Source: a bacterium (GTDB lineage Bacteria > Ratteibacteria > UBA8468 > B48-G9 > JAFGKM01). From it: DNA of 64,000 nt. The stretch lies in assembly GCA_023230585.1 (NCBI GenBank), contig JALNXB010000007.1, positions 1-64,000 of the forward strand, given 5' to 3'. Both the position numbers and the translations under genes were made by a program. The notes below the pieces were generated by a model. It searched no databases. It had not been told where the DNA came from and worked only from the letters and a program-made list of their open reading frames with translations. This document shows, one piece after another, positions 1 to 7,827 of this stretch. Position 1 is the stretch's first letter; the number at the start of each line of letters is the position of its first letter.

Positions 1-8
1 AAAGTATG

Positions 9-206
9 TGTCTATTCACGAATTACGAGGTGCTACTACAACTCAAGCAAGAATCGGGCTGTTAACAAAAGGTTCAAGCCTTTTGTTCCCCTACTCTGAG
101 CCTGTTAAGCCCTTCGGAGACGCCCTTTGTGCAGAAGGGTGAGTTCTCAGAGTGCCCGATTGTGGCGTAGAAGGTGTATGCGCCGTAGTACCAGAGTGAG
201 TAGACA
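9..206 (-). repeat. 198-bp nested-palindrome element, copy A
   Basis: This non-coding element matches the one at 52537-52734 in inverted orientation, with about seven mismatches over 198 bases by eye. Its ends are imperfect 11-bp inverted repeats, TGTCTATTCAC at 9-19 and the complement of TGTCTACTCAC at 196-206. Inner arms pair in nested order (AATCGGGC/GCCCGATT, ACTCTGAG/CTCAGAGT, CCCTTC/GAAGGG, ACAAAAGG/CCTTTTGT), so one strand can fold into a single branched hairpin. Read on the minus strand it starts about 30 bases after the stop of the YggS-like gene. It has no convincing coding content. It looks like a MITE or a transcribed structured 3' element; which one cannot be told from sequence alone. 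Confidence 0.85.
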
Positions 207-236
207 CCTCTTACTTTTTTTAAACACAACCAGCAT

Positions 237-896
237 TTAAATCTTTCTTGGACCAAAAATAACTGTTCCCAACCTTATCAAGTTAGCCCCTTCTTCTATA
301 GCTATACGCCATGTATCACTCATACCCATAGATAAGTATTTCATTTCAACATTAGGTATACTAATACTTTTAATATAATCAAAAATTTCTTTTGTAAGTC
401 GGAAGAAAGGTTTTATCTCTTCAACCTTTTCTAAAAAAGGACCCATAGTCATTAAACCTTCAATCCTGATATGAGATAATTTTGAGATGTTTCTTATTAA
501 ACTTTCAGCTTCTTCCGGAAAAACACCTGCCTTCTTTTCTTCTTTACCACTATTAATTTCAATAAGAACAGGGTATACAATCTTTTTTTCAGAAGCAGTT
601 CTGTTTAACCTGTTTGCTAGCCTTATACTATCAACTGTTTCTACCATATCAAAAATATCAACAGCTTTATCGGCCTTATTGGTTTGCAGGTGGCCCACCA
701 TATGCCATTGAATCGCTTTACCTATCTCTAAAATCTTTCCTTCCGCTTCCTGCACATAGTTTTCGCCAAGAATCTCAACCCCTGCATCTATAACTTCTTT
801 AATTTCTTCGATAGTTCTTGTTTTGGTTGCTGCTACCAATTTAACATTTTCAGGAATCTCTTGAACTATTTTTTGAACCCTTTCTCTTATCTTCAT
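237..896 (-). CDS. yggS: YggS/PROSC-family PLP homeostasis protein
   Basis: A 219-residue protein of the usual length for the YggS/YlmE/PLPBP family, cytosolic single-domain TIM-barrel proteins that bind pyridoxal phosphate and buffer its supply without a known catalytic activity. The Schiff-base lysine is K25 in VAATK. The HxxGHLQxNK motif follows near residue 70, and the phosphate-binding SMGMS motif is near residue 189, close to the C-terminal GTVIFGPR. An ATG preceded by GGAGA supports the start. It reads as a single gene on the minus strand, with a 230-base gap to the hexuloisomerase upstream and the 198-bp element just beyond its stop. Nothing suggests loss of function. Confidence 0.93.
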   Translation of the reverse strand: MKIRERVQKIVQEIPENVKLVAATKTRTIEEIKEVIDAGVEILGENYVQEAEGKILEIGKAIQWHMVGHLQTNKADKAVDIFDMVETVDSIRLANRLNRTASEKKIVYPVLIEINSGKEEKKAGVFPEEAESLIRNISKLSHIRIEGLMTMGPFLEKVEEIKPFFRLTKEIFDYIKSISIPNVEMKYLSMGMSDTWRIAIEEGANLIRLGTVIFGPRKI

Positions 897-922
897 TTAA
901 ATAAATCTCCTAATTATTATAA

Positions 923-991
923 TATGTTCCCTTAATATAGGTATCTTATCATATAACAACAAGAGAACAAAATGTATGCTTTGGGAACATA
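923..991. promoter_or_regulatory. Inverted repeat upstream of yggS
   Basis: TATGTTCCC at 923-931 and GGGAACATA at 983-991 form a perfect 9-bp inverted repeat with 51 bases between the arms, 27-95 bases upstream of the YggS-like start. The spacer is AT-rich and holds loose -10-like hexamers for the minus strand. The pair could be two operator half-sites, a long hairpin in the leader, or chance. No regulator gene is adjacent. Confidence 0.3.
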
Positions 992-1126
992 CTTAAAAAC
1001 GTTATGAAAAAAACTTCATATAATTCCCGAAAATATTCAGATAAATGCTCATAAAAAAGCAAGTAATGTGGATAAAATAACAATAATTAATGAAGTTTAC
1101 TGAGGACCTATATTTTTTAAGTAGTT

Positions 1127-1642
1127 TTAAGTAAAATCGGAATGTCTTGTAATCATCTCTTTAAATGGTATATTTTTGTTTTTTCTATATAATTCTACAA
1201 ATATTTCCAGAAAAAGAAAGACCACTTGTTCAAATAACGAATTGCCAAATTGAATTGTTTTAATATTGGGTATTTCAACAGAATAATGAGAAACAGACAC
1301 GAGCGGTGTATCTTTTGAGGTTATAGATAAGATATAAGCGTTTTTATTTTTAGCAATTTTAGCAAACTCAAGTATACTAACATTGCTACCAGAACAAGAT
1401 ATAACTATAAGAAGGTCGTTCTTATTTATAGATGGGCAGGTTGTCTCCCCAACAACATAGGTGGGAATCCCTAAATGCATAAGTCGCATTGCAAAACATC
1501 TACCGACAAGACCACTTCTTCCAGAACCAACCAGAAAAACTCTTCTGGCTTTCTGTATATAAGAGATTATAGATTTATAAGCATTATCATTTATCTTATC
1601 TAAAACCTCATTTATTTCATTTAGAATATGGGTTTTCATCAT
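1127..1642 (-). CDS. hxlB: SIS-domain 6-phospho-3-hexuloisomerase-like protein
   Basis: This 171-residue protein is one SIS domain of the length typical of 6-phospho-3-hexuloisomerase, which interconverts 3-hexulose 6-phosphate and fructose 6-phosphate in the ribulose monophosphate pathway. Family-like features are GSGRSG near residue 40, the MRLMHLG segment, VGETTCPSI, the SCSGSN sugar-phosphate loop near residue 84, and the C-terminal TRHSDF that parallels the usual RHxNLE. The partner 3-hexulose-6-phosphate synthase is not in the window, so the substrate is inferred from the subfamily. The gene starts with two ATGs in tandem and no clear ribosome-binding site. Another SIS sugar-phosphate isomerase is the main alternative. 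Confidence 0.75.
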   Translation of the reverse strand: MMKTHILNEINEVLDKINDNAYKSIISYIQKARRVFLVGSGRSGLVGRCFAMRLMHLGIPTYVVGETTCPSINKNDLLIVISCSGSNVSILEFAKIAKNKNAYILSITSKDTPLVSVSHYSVEIPNIKTIQFGNSLFEQVVFLFLEIFVELYRKNKNIPFKEMITRHSDFT

Positions 1643-1704
1643 ATATCAGATATTTTCTTGTAAGTTGGAAGGATAAAACCTTTCAATAAGAATATATAAA
1701 AAAG

Positions 1705-1775
1705 CTGGGGGACTAGGACTTGAACCTAGACACTCAGATCCAGAGTCTGATGTCCTACCGTTAGACGATCCCCCA
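1705..1775 (-). tRNA. tRNA-Gln (anticodon CTG)
   Basis: On the minus strand the sequence folds as a 71-nt cloverleaf. The acceptor stem is TGGGGGA/TCCCCCA, the anticodon loop CTCTGGA carries CTG, and the T arm contains GGTTCAAGTCC. The 3' CCA is not encoded. A first T-A acceptor pair is usual for bacterial tRNA-Gln. It sits between the hexuloisomerase and winged-helix genes on the same strand. A gatA gene lies at 61168-62607, so Gln-tRNA may be made by the amidotransferase route. Confidence 0.93.
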
Positions 1776-1792
1776 ATTTAAATCAATAGAAA

Positions 1793-1999
1793 TTAATCTT
1801 TTTTTCTTAAAACGATTTTCAAATCGTTATCTATCGTATCAACTGTTATATGTCCTTCACGGGCAAGCCAGCCCAGACTCATCATAACAATATCTTTATT
1901 TTTATTAACTGCTTCCACCACTTTACTAAGGGTGGTATTATTATATTTTTCAAGATATTGCCATATCTCTCCTGCAGTTATACCTATTTCTGTTATCAT
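1793..1999 (-). CDS. Small winged-helix protein (DUF2582-like)
   Basis: A 68-residue protein whose composition and length fit the short winged-helix family DUF2582. The GEIWQYLEKY helix, the TLSKVVEAVN helix-turn-helix part and the SLGWLAREG recognition helix are followed by a beta wing ending in RKKD. Members are presumed DNA- or protein-binding, but their roles are not established. The ATG is preceded by AAAGGAG at good spacing. It sits alone between tRNA-Gln and the TonB operon, both on the same strand. Confidence 0.75.
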   Translation of the reverse strand: MITEIGITAGEIWQYLEKYNNTTLSKVVEAVNKNKDIVMMSLGWLAREGHITVDTIDNDLKIVLRKKD

Positions 2000-2080
2000 C
2001 TCAACTCCTTTACATCATTTAATTAAAACTTTTCCAACCTTACTTTGATAATATACTACAATTTATCCTATACTTATATT

Positions 2081-2314
2081 TTACACTTTTTCTTGCCTTC
2101 TGTGAAGAGTTTGGCATTGAGGACATTTTGATATGCTTTCAGAACAACTATCAATGTAAATATATAAACAGGTAGGACACTCCCATAAAAAACTATGTTC
2201 CCTGATGTTGGACACAGGTTTTCTTTGCCATTCAAATATCATCCACAATACAAGAATAGCAATACTCAACAAAAGATATAAACTTACCAACATATTAACC
2301 TGTACTTTTATCAT
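2081..2314 (-). CDS. Small membrane protein with zinc-ribbon tail
   Basis: A 77-residue protein with one N-terminal membrane helix (about residues 7-27) and a soluble tail holding two CPxC knuckles (CPTC and CPQC, about 18 residues apart), the pattern of a rubredoxin-type zinc ribbon. It overlaps the end of the TonB-family gene by four bases (2311-2314), so it is the last gene of the TPR/barrel/ExbB/ExbD/TonB operon. No known function is recognised. The tail probably faces the cytoplasm and could bind metal, but this is inference. Confidence 0.7.
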   Translation of the reverse strand: MIKVQVNMLVSLYLLLSIAILVLWMIFEWQRKPVSNIREHSFLWECPTCLYIYIDSCSESISKCPQCQTLHRRQEKV

Positions 2315-2991
2315 TTTAGTCTAAACCTGAAAGTTATTATCCCCCAAACCTGTTTATCAGTTTTAACAGGTTCAAACAACCAGTTTCTAAAACTTTCTGT
2401 TATATACAAATCAAGTTCAGGGTGCCCTGAGGAACTATTTATCCCTGCAGATGTTATTTTACCTTCAGGGTTTACCCAAAACTTTATCTTAATATTACCT
2501 TCAATACCTTCCCTTTGAGCCCATTGAGGATATTCTACCTCTTGTCTATATATCAACTGCCTACCTCCTGCAAGTCCTTCTATTTCAAGAGTAGTTTTTC
2601 TAGTAGATACAACCTGTTCTCCTTCAACCAATTCTGTCATAATTGGGAAATGTACTTGTTGTTCTGGAAGTTCAAATTTTGGATTAATTTGAGTAATAGG
2701 TAAATATTCTGAAGAACCAATAAACCTTTCTGCAGAAAACTTAATAACTTCCTGCTCTCTACTAATAGCCAATCTCTCACCACTTGCTTTAATTTCAGGC
2801 ATCTTTGGAGTTACCTCTACCTTTGAGAGTCTAATCTCTGAAGGTGCAACTGAAGGAGGCAAAAGAGAAACCTCTATAGGTTTTTTTTCAGAATAATACT
2901 TCGGAAGAATAATCCCAAATACTGAAATGCCAGCAATGTGGATAAAAAAACTTATAATTAAGGTTTTCAGTAAAAGTTTTTCTGATTTCAT
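2311..2991 (-). CDS. tonB: TonB-family energy transducer
   Basis: A 226-residue protein with the TonB layout: a single N-terminal membrane helix (about residues 8-28), a long periplasmic linker with little predicted structure, and a C-terminal TonB domain. The C-terminal part has the familiar pattern of a basic/aromatic start (WAQREGIEG), the NPEGKI turn, and a final strand ending FRFRLK. The linker is not the proline-lysine-rich type of E. coli. It lies one base from exbD and follows exbB, so it should couple the inner-membrane proton motor to an outer-membrane partner, most simply the barrel encoded upstream in the same operon. Confidence 0.88.
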   Translation of the reverse strand: MKSEKLLLKTLIISFFIHIAGISVFGIILPKYYSEKKPIEVSLLPPSVAPSEIRLSKVEVTPKMPEIKASGERLAISREQEVIKFSAERFIGSSEYLPITQINPKFELPEQQVHFPIMTELVEGEQVVSTRKTTLEIEGLAGGRQLIYRQEVEYPQWAQREGIEGNIKIKFWVNPEGKITSAGINSSSGHPELDLYITESFRNWLFEPVKTDKQVWGIITFRFRLK

Positions 2992-2992
2992 T

Positions 2993-3397
2993 TTAAAATT
3001 CAGGCATAGTGGCTATAGCAATCCTGTTTATGCCTACTTTACGAGCTGTATCCATTACAGATACAACCATCCCGTGTTTTGTTTCTTTGTCGCCCTTTAA
3101 AATTAATATTAAATTTGTTGATTTTTTAGCTTCTCTGGACAACAACGCTTCAAGTTGTTCGATAGTTGTAGGAACATCTTTATAAAAAATGACGCCTGTT
3201 TCAGATACACTTATAACAACTTCTTTTTCTTTAACTGTTTCGGTAGTTGCAGCTTGAGGAAGATTTATTTTTATACCTGGTTGCATAATAAAACTTGATG
3301 TCAACATAAAGTATATCAATTGCAGTAGAACAACATCTATCAAAGGAGCCATATTCAATTCTCCCTTAATGATAGAATAATGTCTTTTAAATCTCAT
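2993..3397 (-). CDS. exbD: ExbD/TolR biopolymer transport protein
   Basis: A 134-residue protein of the ExbD/TolR family. It has a short cytoplasmic start, one membrane helix with the functional aspartate in NMAPLIDVVLLQLIYFM, and a periplasmic domain ending with the conserved dimer region (VSVMDTARKVGINRIAIAT). Together with ExbB it forms the proton-driven inner-membrane motor that works on TonB. The gene sits one base from both exbB and tonB, so the three are almost certainly cotranscribed and translationally coupled. Confidence 0.93.
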   Translation of the reverse strand: MRFKRHYSIIKGELNMAPLIDVVLLQLIYFMLTSSFIMQPGIKINLPQAATTETVKEKEVVISVSETGVIFYKDVPTTIEQLEALLSREAKKSTNLILILKGDKETKHGMVVSVMDTARKVGINRIAIATMPEF

Positions 3398-3398
3398 T

Positions 3399-4028
3399 TC
3401 AAGCCTCCTCTTCAGACTTAATAAGGAAGAGTATATCCATTAACCGAGAGGCACTCTTTTCCATCTGCATTACAATATTGTTCACTCTGGTAACAAAATA
3501 ATTGTAAGCAATATACGCAGGTATAGCAACTATCAACCCGCCAACTGTCGTCACAAGTGCCTCCCATATACCACCTGCAAGATCGCCTGGATTTACAAGA
3601 CCCCCTTTAGATTGGATTACCATAAAAGCTCTTATCAAACCAGTTACTGTACCCAACAAACCAAGCAGAGGAGCAACAGTGGCTATGGTTGCAAGAACTC
3701 CAAGATATTTTTCGAGTAGAGGTATCTCGTAGCTAGAGGCGTCATCTATACTTTCTTTTATCTCTTCTCTACTTCTATCAGATTTCATAAGCCCCGCTTT
3801 TATTATACGAGGGACAGGTTTATCTATAGAATCACACAAAGCCAGAGATTCTTTAATTTTTCTCTTTTTTAATATTTCTTCAATCTGTTTAATAAATTTT
3901 TCGTTATCAAACCCTGAGGAACGAAGAGAAATAATCTTTTCTATTATTATTCCTAAAGCTAATATACCACACAGCAATATAGGAATCATTATCAGACCAC
4001 CTTTGATAAAAAAACTCCACAAATTCAT
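3399..4028 (-). CDS. exbB: ExbB/TolQ/MotA proton channel subunit
   Basis: This 209-residue protein has the three-helix ExbB/TolQ plan: an N-terminal helix from about residue 10, a cytoplasmic segment with many charged residues, and two closely spaced helices covering LGVLATIATVAPLLGLLGTV and the GGIWEALVTTVGGLIVAIPA region, the conserved pore-lining segment. It should form the pentameric channel that, with the ExbD dimer, converts proton flow into TonB motion. The start ATG follows AGGAGAAC. It sits 24 bases downstream of the barrel gene. Confidence 0.93.
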   Translation of the reverse strand: MNLWSFFIKGGLIMIPILLCGILALGIIIEKIISLRSSGFDNEKFIKQIEEILKKRKIKESLALCDSIDKPVPRIIKAGLMKSDRSREEIKESIDDASSYEIPLLEKYLGVLATIATVAPLLGLLGTVTGLIRAFMVIQSKGGLVNPGDLAGGIWEALVTTVGGLIVAIPAYIAYNYFVTRVNNIVMQMEKSASRLMDILFLIKSEEEA

Positions 4029-4052
4029 TTTGTTCTCCTCCCATTATAAATC

Positions 4053-5513
4053 CTAAAAATAAAACTTTATTGAACCATAAAATTTTCTATCTTCAATAGG
4101 GTACCCTGGAACAATAGAGTGTTTTTTGTTACCGATATTGGATATACCAGCAACCCATTCTATATTATCCTTTTTTGCAAGTCTTATCTCAGTATTAAAG
4201 ACTACACAAGCGTCGAGCCTCTCATCAGGAAAAAGTTTTTCTCCAATATAAGAAGCCCATATTTTTAGATTAGAAGTAGGTTGTCCAAAAATTAAACCAA
4301 CTTCAAAAGAAGCCTCAGGGTAATAATAAACATCCTTGTTCCAAAAATCTTTCTCTCCTTTTAAAAAAAACGATAAACTTTCAAATAAAGACTGTGTGTA
4401 ATTTAGCCCAAAACGAGTTTGCCAATATTCTTCTGAAACAGGTTCAAATAAACCATCCTTATCAACATCTGACCAAAAATAACCATTTGCAATATAACTT
4501 TGGGCAAGTTCAAGTTGTAAACTATAATTTTTTTCTTGTTTATCCAAAAGAATCCTACATCTATATTCTTCTTCTGGAGGCAAACAAGCCTTATCTATTC
4601 TTTTATAGTTAGATAAAATCAATTCTTCCCAGAAATTTGGCATCTTATACATACTATCAAGTTCTAATCTTATGTTCGCAGTAGGAGTGTACTCTATGTA
4701 AGGTAAAAATTTAACATCGTAGTTTTCAATTCTTTTAAGGTTATATCCAGCTTTAAAACTGTTTAACTCCCACAAAAGCCCTTGATATAATGAGGTAGTG
4801 GACAATTCATTAAAAATATCGTACCTTTCAAGACCAATATTAAAAGATAATTTTGAAAAATCTATGGACAAATCAATATTTGAATAATTTGTATCTACTT
4901 CATCTATACTATAAAACAACTGACCAATTTTTAGGTTTATGCCAGAGGTCCAATGGTGAGAATAAGCAGAATTGAAAGAAAGATAATCTCTTTGTAAGTC
5001 AAAAAGGGAACCTTCAGGTCCTGGTAAATCCATATTGCCAGCTGTTATTTTTGCGGAAAACGTGTTTGCCAAACTTTCTAAAAAACAACTTATCTTGGCC
5101 CCAGAATTTTCATCATTCTTCCTGTAACCATTATTGTTAAAAACTTCAAAATCTATCAACCCTTGAAACCCTTCCTTTAAGATTGGGTAACAAATTTTCA
5201 TAGAGTAATCAATGTTGGTATCAACAGTAAAGCCGATAGAGCCTTTATCAATAGAGATGTCTGTTGATTTTTCAGGTTCTACTACAACATTTGGATCTAC
5301 TTTTTCTTCTAAAACAATATCTTCCTTCTCAGGCATCAAAGGCACAAGAGGAAACTGAATATCAGTATGGTTAATTGGTTTTTCAAGTATATCAGATTTT
5401 TCAATCCTTAAATCTTCGCCCATAATTTTTTCTTCAGGTAATCTGATATCTTGAGATTGAAGCAACCCATTTAAAACAAAAAATATAAAACATAAAAAAA
5501 AATTTCTATTCAT
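4053..5513 (-). CDS. Plugless outer-membrane beta-barrel, TonB-receptor-like
   Basis: A 486-residue exported protein with a clear signal peptide (about residues 1-20). An acidic, proline-containing stretch (about 21-100) is followed by repeated amphipathic strands to the C-terminus. The last strand, KFYGSIKFYF, ends in aromatic residues as outer-membrane barrels do, and the preceding NIGNKKHSIVPGYP resembles TonB-dependent receptor ends. At under 500 residues it is short for a receptor and has no recognisable plug domain. The start overlaps the TPR stop by four bases, and exbB, exbD and tonB follow directly. It may therefore be a TonB-driven porin, with the acidic N-terminus as the TonB contact; that role is inference. 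Confidence 0.7.
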   Translation of the reverse strand: MNRNFFLCFIFFVLNGLLQSQDIRLPEEKIMGEDLRIEKSDILEKPINHTDIQFPLVPLMPEKEDIVLEEKVDPNVVVEPEKSTDISIDKGSIGFTVDTNIDYSMKICYPILKEGFQGLIDFEVFNNNGYRKNDENSGAKISCFLESLANTFSAKITAGNMDLPGPEGSLFDLQRDYLSFNSAYSHHWTSGINLKIGQLFYSIDEVDTNYSNIDLSIDFSKLSFNIGLERYDIFNELSTTSLYQGLLWELNSFKAGYNLKRIENYDVKFLPYIEYTPTANIRLELDSMYKMPNFWEELILSNYKRIDKACLPPEEEYRCRILLDKQEKNYSLQLELAQSYIANGYFWSDVDKDGLFEPVSEEYWQTRFGLNYTQSLFESLSFFLKGEKDFWNKDVYYYPEASFEVGLIFGQPTSNLKIWASYIGEKLFPDERLDACVVFNTEIRLAKKDNIEWVAGISNIGNKKHSIVPGYPIEDRKFYGSIKFYF

Positions 5514-7174
5514 TTTTGAAGTCTCTTTATTGATTCTTCAGCAATTTTCGTCCAGTTAGGAAAGTTTTTATAGAATGTCATTATCTCAAGAAACTTATCT
5601 TGAGCTTTTGCATTATCACCTTGGTATTCATATATTTTTGCTAAATAATATTTAGCTTCAACATCCAATTCTGGATTTTTAACTGATAATTTCTCAAAAA
5701 TTTCTCCGCTCTTCTTATACTCTTTTAATAGATATAAAGTCTTACCGTATAAAAATGTAATAGTTTCATCAACTTCTTTTGCAAGGCTATCTTCACAGAT
5801 TTGTTTTGCTTCTTTAAATTTTTTCTGTTCAATTAAACTTTCAATAAACATTTTAATAGAACTTTTATAAAGAGCGCTTTCTGGAAAATTAGATATTATT
5901 AAACCAAAACTCTTTTCTGCTTTAAGATAATCCTTTTTTTCGTAAAAAGTTTTCCCTTGTAAGAAAAAAACTTCTTTCAAGAAAGGGCTGTCTGGAAACT
6001 CTTTAACAAATTGCTCCCATACCTTAAAACTTTCAGTTATATTTCCTGAAGAATAATATGAATAACCGAGCCCAAAAAAACTTTTTTCCTTAATTTGTGG
6101 TGTTGTAGCATTTACTAAGGATTTATTAAAAACCTGTACTGATTCTTCAAATTTTCCCAAATTAAAATAGATAAACCCCAGTTGCATATATATCTCTGGG
6201 ATATTAGGGTTTTGAGGGAAAGTTTTTATAATAAGGTTCAACTCTTCTTGAGCAGATTGCCAATCTTCACGAAGTATTTTTATATTTGCAAGTTCATAAA
6301 GTATCCTGTAATTCAACTCTTCATCCCCTTTACCTTTAATACTGTTAAGCAAAACCTCTGCTTGCAGAAAATTGTCATTCCTTTTTTCTATTATTGATAA
6401 TCGAAACGATGCCCATATATTATATATTGTATCAGAAAATTTTTCATTGATTTCCTTGTATATAACTGAAGCTTCTTTAGATTCTCTAAGGTTTAATAGA
6501 CTATCTGCAAGTTTTAAATGTGTATCTGCCAATATATCTATATTCTTTAGAGAAGAAGAACCTTCTAAAGCCCTCTTAAAAAAATCTTTAGCTTTAAGGA
6601 AATTGTTTTCGCGATAATAGATCAACCCTCGGTAGTAGTAAACAGTTGGTAAGTGTTCAGAATTGCTAAATTCTTCCAAAAAAAGGTTGAAAAACTCTAA
6701 ACTATGAGAAGTTTCGCCTTTATTAAAAAAAAGAATTGCTGACTGTAGCAGTATTTCTTCGACTTGTTTTTCAACAAAAGTATCAGTACCAAACTTTTTT
6801 TTATAATCCCTATATGATAAAACAGCAGAATTTATCTCTTGGGTTTTTAGGTAGGCAAGGATAAGATAAGTAAAAGTGTTTTTCAAGTAAGGTGAGTTAG
6901 GGTAATGAGTTTTTAAGAATGTTAGTTTCGTGATTGCTTCATTATATTGGTTCAATTGAATATAGTTTACTGCATATAAAAGAAACGCATAATCTAAATC
7001 AGGTAAGTTAGGGTTCTCTTTTATATGTTTTTCAAGTTGTAGATTTGAAAGATTGTACATCTTTTTAGTGTGGGCCTCAAATGCCATTTTTAAGTAATCT
7101 CTCTGAACCTCAGCTGGATAAGAAGACAAAGTTCCAACAAACAATACTAAAATAATATATTTTATAGGTTTCAT
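5510..7174 (-). CDS. Exported TPR-repeat protein heading the TonB operon
   Basis: A 554-residue protein with an N-terminal signal peptide (about residues 1-20) followed almost entirely by tetratricopeptide repeats, roughly thirteen, with the usual pattern of small and aromatic residues (such as AFLLYAVNYIQLNQYNEAI and YYYRGLIYYRENNFLKAKD). Such proteins act as periplasmic or outer-membrane scaffolds; BamD and YbgF/CpoB are smaller relatives. It is the first gene of the six-gene operon running to 2081 and overlaps the barrel gene, suggesting a complex of scaffold, barrel and proton motor. No lipobox is evident. No strong promoter was seen in the 224 bases upstream. Confidence 0.8.
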   Translation of the reverse strand: MKPIKYIILVLFVGTLSSYPAEVQRDYLKMAFEAHTKKMYNLSNLQLEKHIKENPNLPDLDYAFLLYAVNYIQLNQYNEAITKLTFLKTHYPNSPYLKNTFTYLILAYLKTQEINSAVLSYRDYKKKFGTDTFVEKQVEEILLQSAILFFNKGETSHSLEFFNLFLEEFSNSEHLPTVYYYRGLIYYRENNFLKAKDFFKRALEGSSSLKNIDILADTHLKLADSLLNLRESKEASVIYKEINEKFSDTIYNIWASFRLSIIEKRNDNFLQAEVLLNSIKGKGDEELNYRILYELANIKILREDWQSAQEELNLIIKTFPQNPNIPEIYMQLGFIYFNLGKFEESVQVFNKSLVNATTPQIKEKSFFGLGYSYYSSGNITESFKVWEQFVKEFPDSPFLKEVFFLQGKTFYEKKDYLKAEKSFGLIISNFPESALYKSSIKMFIESLIEQKKFKEAKQICEDSLAKEVDETITFLYGKTLYLLKEYKKSGEIFEKLSVKNPELDVEAKYYLAKIYEYQGDNAKAQDKFLEIMTFYKNFPNWTKIAEESIKRLQK

Positions 7175-7356
7175 AGTAATATCTTTATAGGTTTTGAGTA
7201 TAAATTACAATATATGAAGAAAAAATTCAAGGGATGTATAAGAAAAGAACAAATGTTTTCCTACCCTTATTCTTGAAGTTATGCAGGAATATTTTATACA
7301 GCACTTATAAGATGCCATATTTTAAACTACAGCAGAAACAAGACACAAGTTGGATA

Positions 7357-7389
7357 GGTTGCCGGGACATAATCTTTGCCCCGGCAACC
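7357..7389. terminator. Strong hairpin after cspA
   Basis: GGTTGCCGGG at 7357-7366 and CCCGGCAACC at 7380-7389 form a perfect 10-bp GC-rich stem around a 13-base loop, standing out in AT-rich surroundings. It lies just beyond the stop of the cold-shock gene (minus strand) and upstream of the TPR operon. The plus strand has TTTT directly after the stem; the minus strand has only a weak T tract. It most likely ends the cold-shock transcript. Confidence 0.7.
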
Positions 7390-7398
7390 TTTTAGGTT

Positions 7399-7602
7399 TT
7401 ATATTTTTCCTACGTTAGCAGCTTGAAGTCCTTTATCACTTTGCACTACTTCGAATTCAACCTCATCGCCTTCTTGCAATGTGCGATATCCATCTCCAGT
7501 AATAGCAGAATAGTGAACAAAAACATCCTCACCACCTTCTCTTTCAATAAAGCCATAACCTTTAGCATTATTGAACCACTTCACTTTACCTTTCTCTTTC
7601 AC
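7399..7602 (-). CDS. cspA: Cold-shock protein (CspA family)
   Basis: A 67-residue cold-shock domain protein with both RNA-binding motifs, KGYGFI (RNP1) and DVFVHY (RNP2), the WFNNAKG segment and the C-terminal GLQAANV. It binds single-stranded RNA and DNA and melts secondary structure. A longer reading from an ATG at 7647 would add 15 residues, but the GTG at 7600-7602 is preceded by AAAGGAGGG at correct spacing and gives exactly the family length, so GTG is chosen. About 225 bases of AT-rich leader separate it from the next gene upstream. A strong hairpin follows the stop. Confidence 0.92.
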   Translation of the reverse strand: MKEKGKVKWFNNAKGYGFIEREGGEDVFVHYSAITGDGYRTLQEGDEVEFEVVQSDKGLQAANVGKI

Positions 7603-7827
7603 TGTACTTCCCTCCTTTCTTGCACCCCACCCCGTAATTCTTGCCACTTTTTGAAGAATTCAGAGGTTAAGGGAGTTAATAAAAAATATAACTATATACT
7701 ATTTTTTTAATTAGTAGATTTTTTAGGATATTTAGATGAGACATCATATTTGAAATAAAGATTAGAAGAACAAAAGTTGAAACCATTTCTACTCCCAAAC
7801 ACCACTTCCTTATAATACTTGTTATAT

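Noticed and set aside
9..206. Insertion sequence with a transposase
   Set aside because: The element is only 198 bp with no room for a transposase, and no transposase gene is found in the window, so at most it is a non-autonomous element.
74..256. A short minus-strand open frame within the 198-bp repeat, with a similar frame at 52601-52798
   Set aside because: It follows the repeat's stems, ends at different points in each copy, and has no protein-like composition or ribosome-binding site. The DNA pattern, not a protein, is conserved.
7603..7647. Longer N-terminus for the cold-shock protein from the ATG at 7647
   Set aside because: The GTG at 7600-7602 has a strong AAAGGAGGG site and yields the exact family length; the extra residues match no cold-shock protein.
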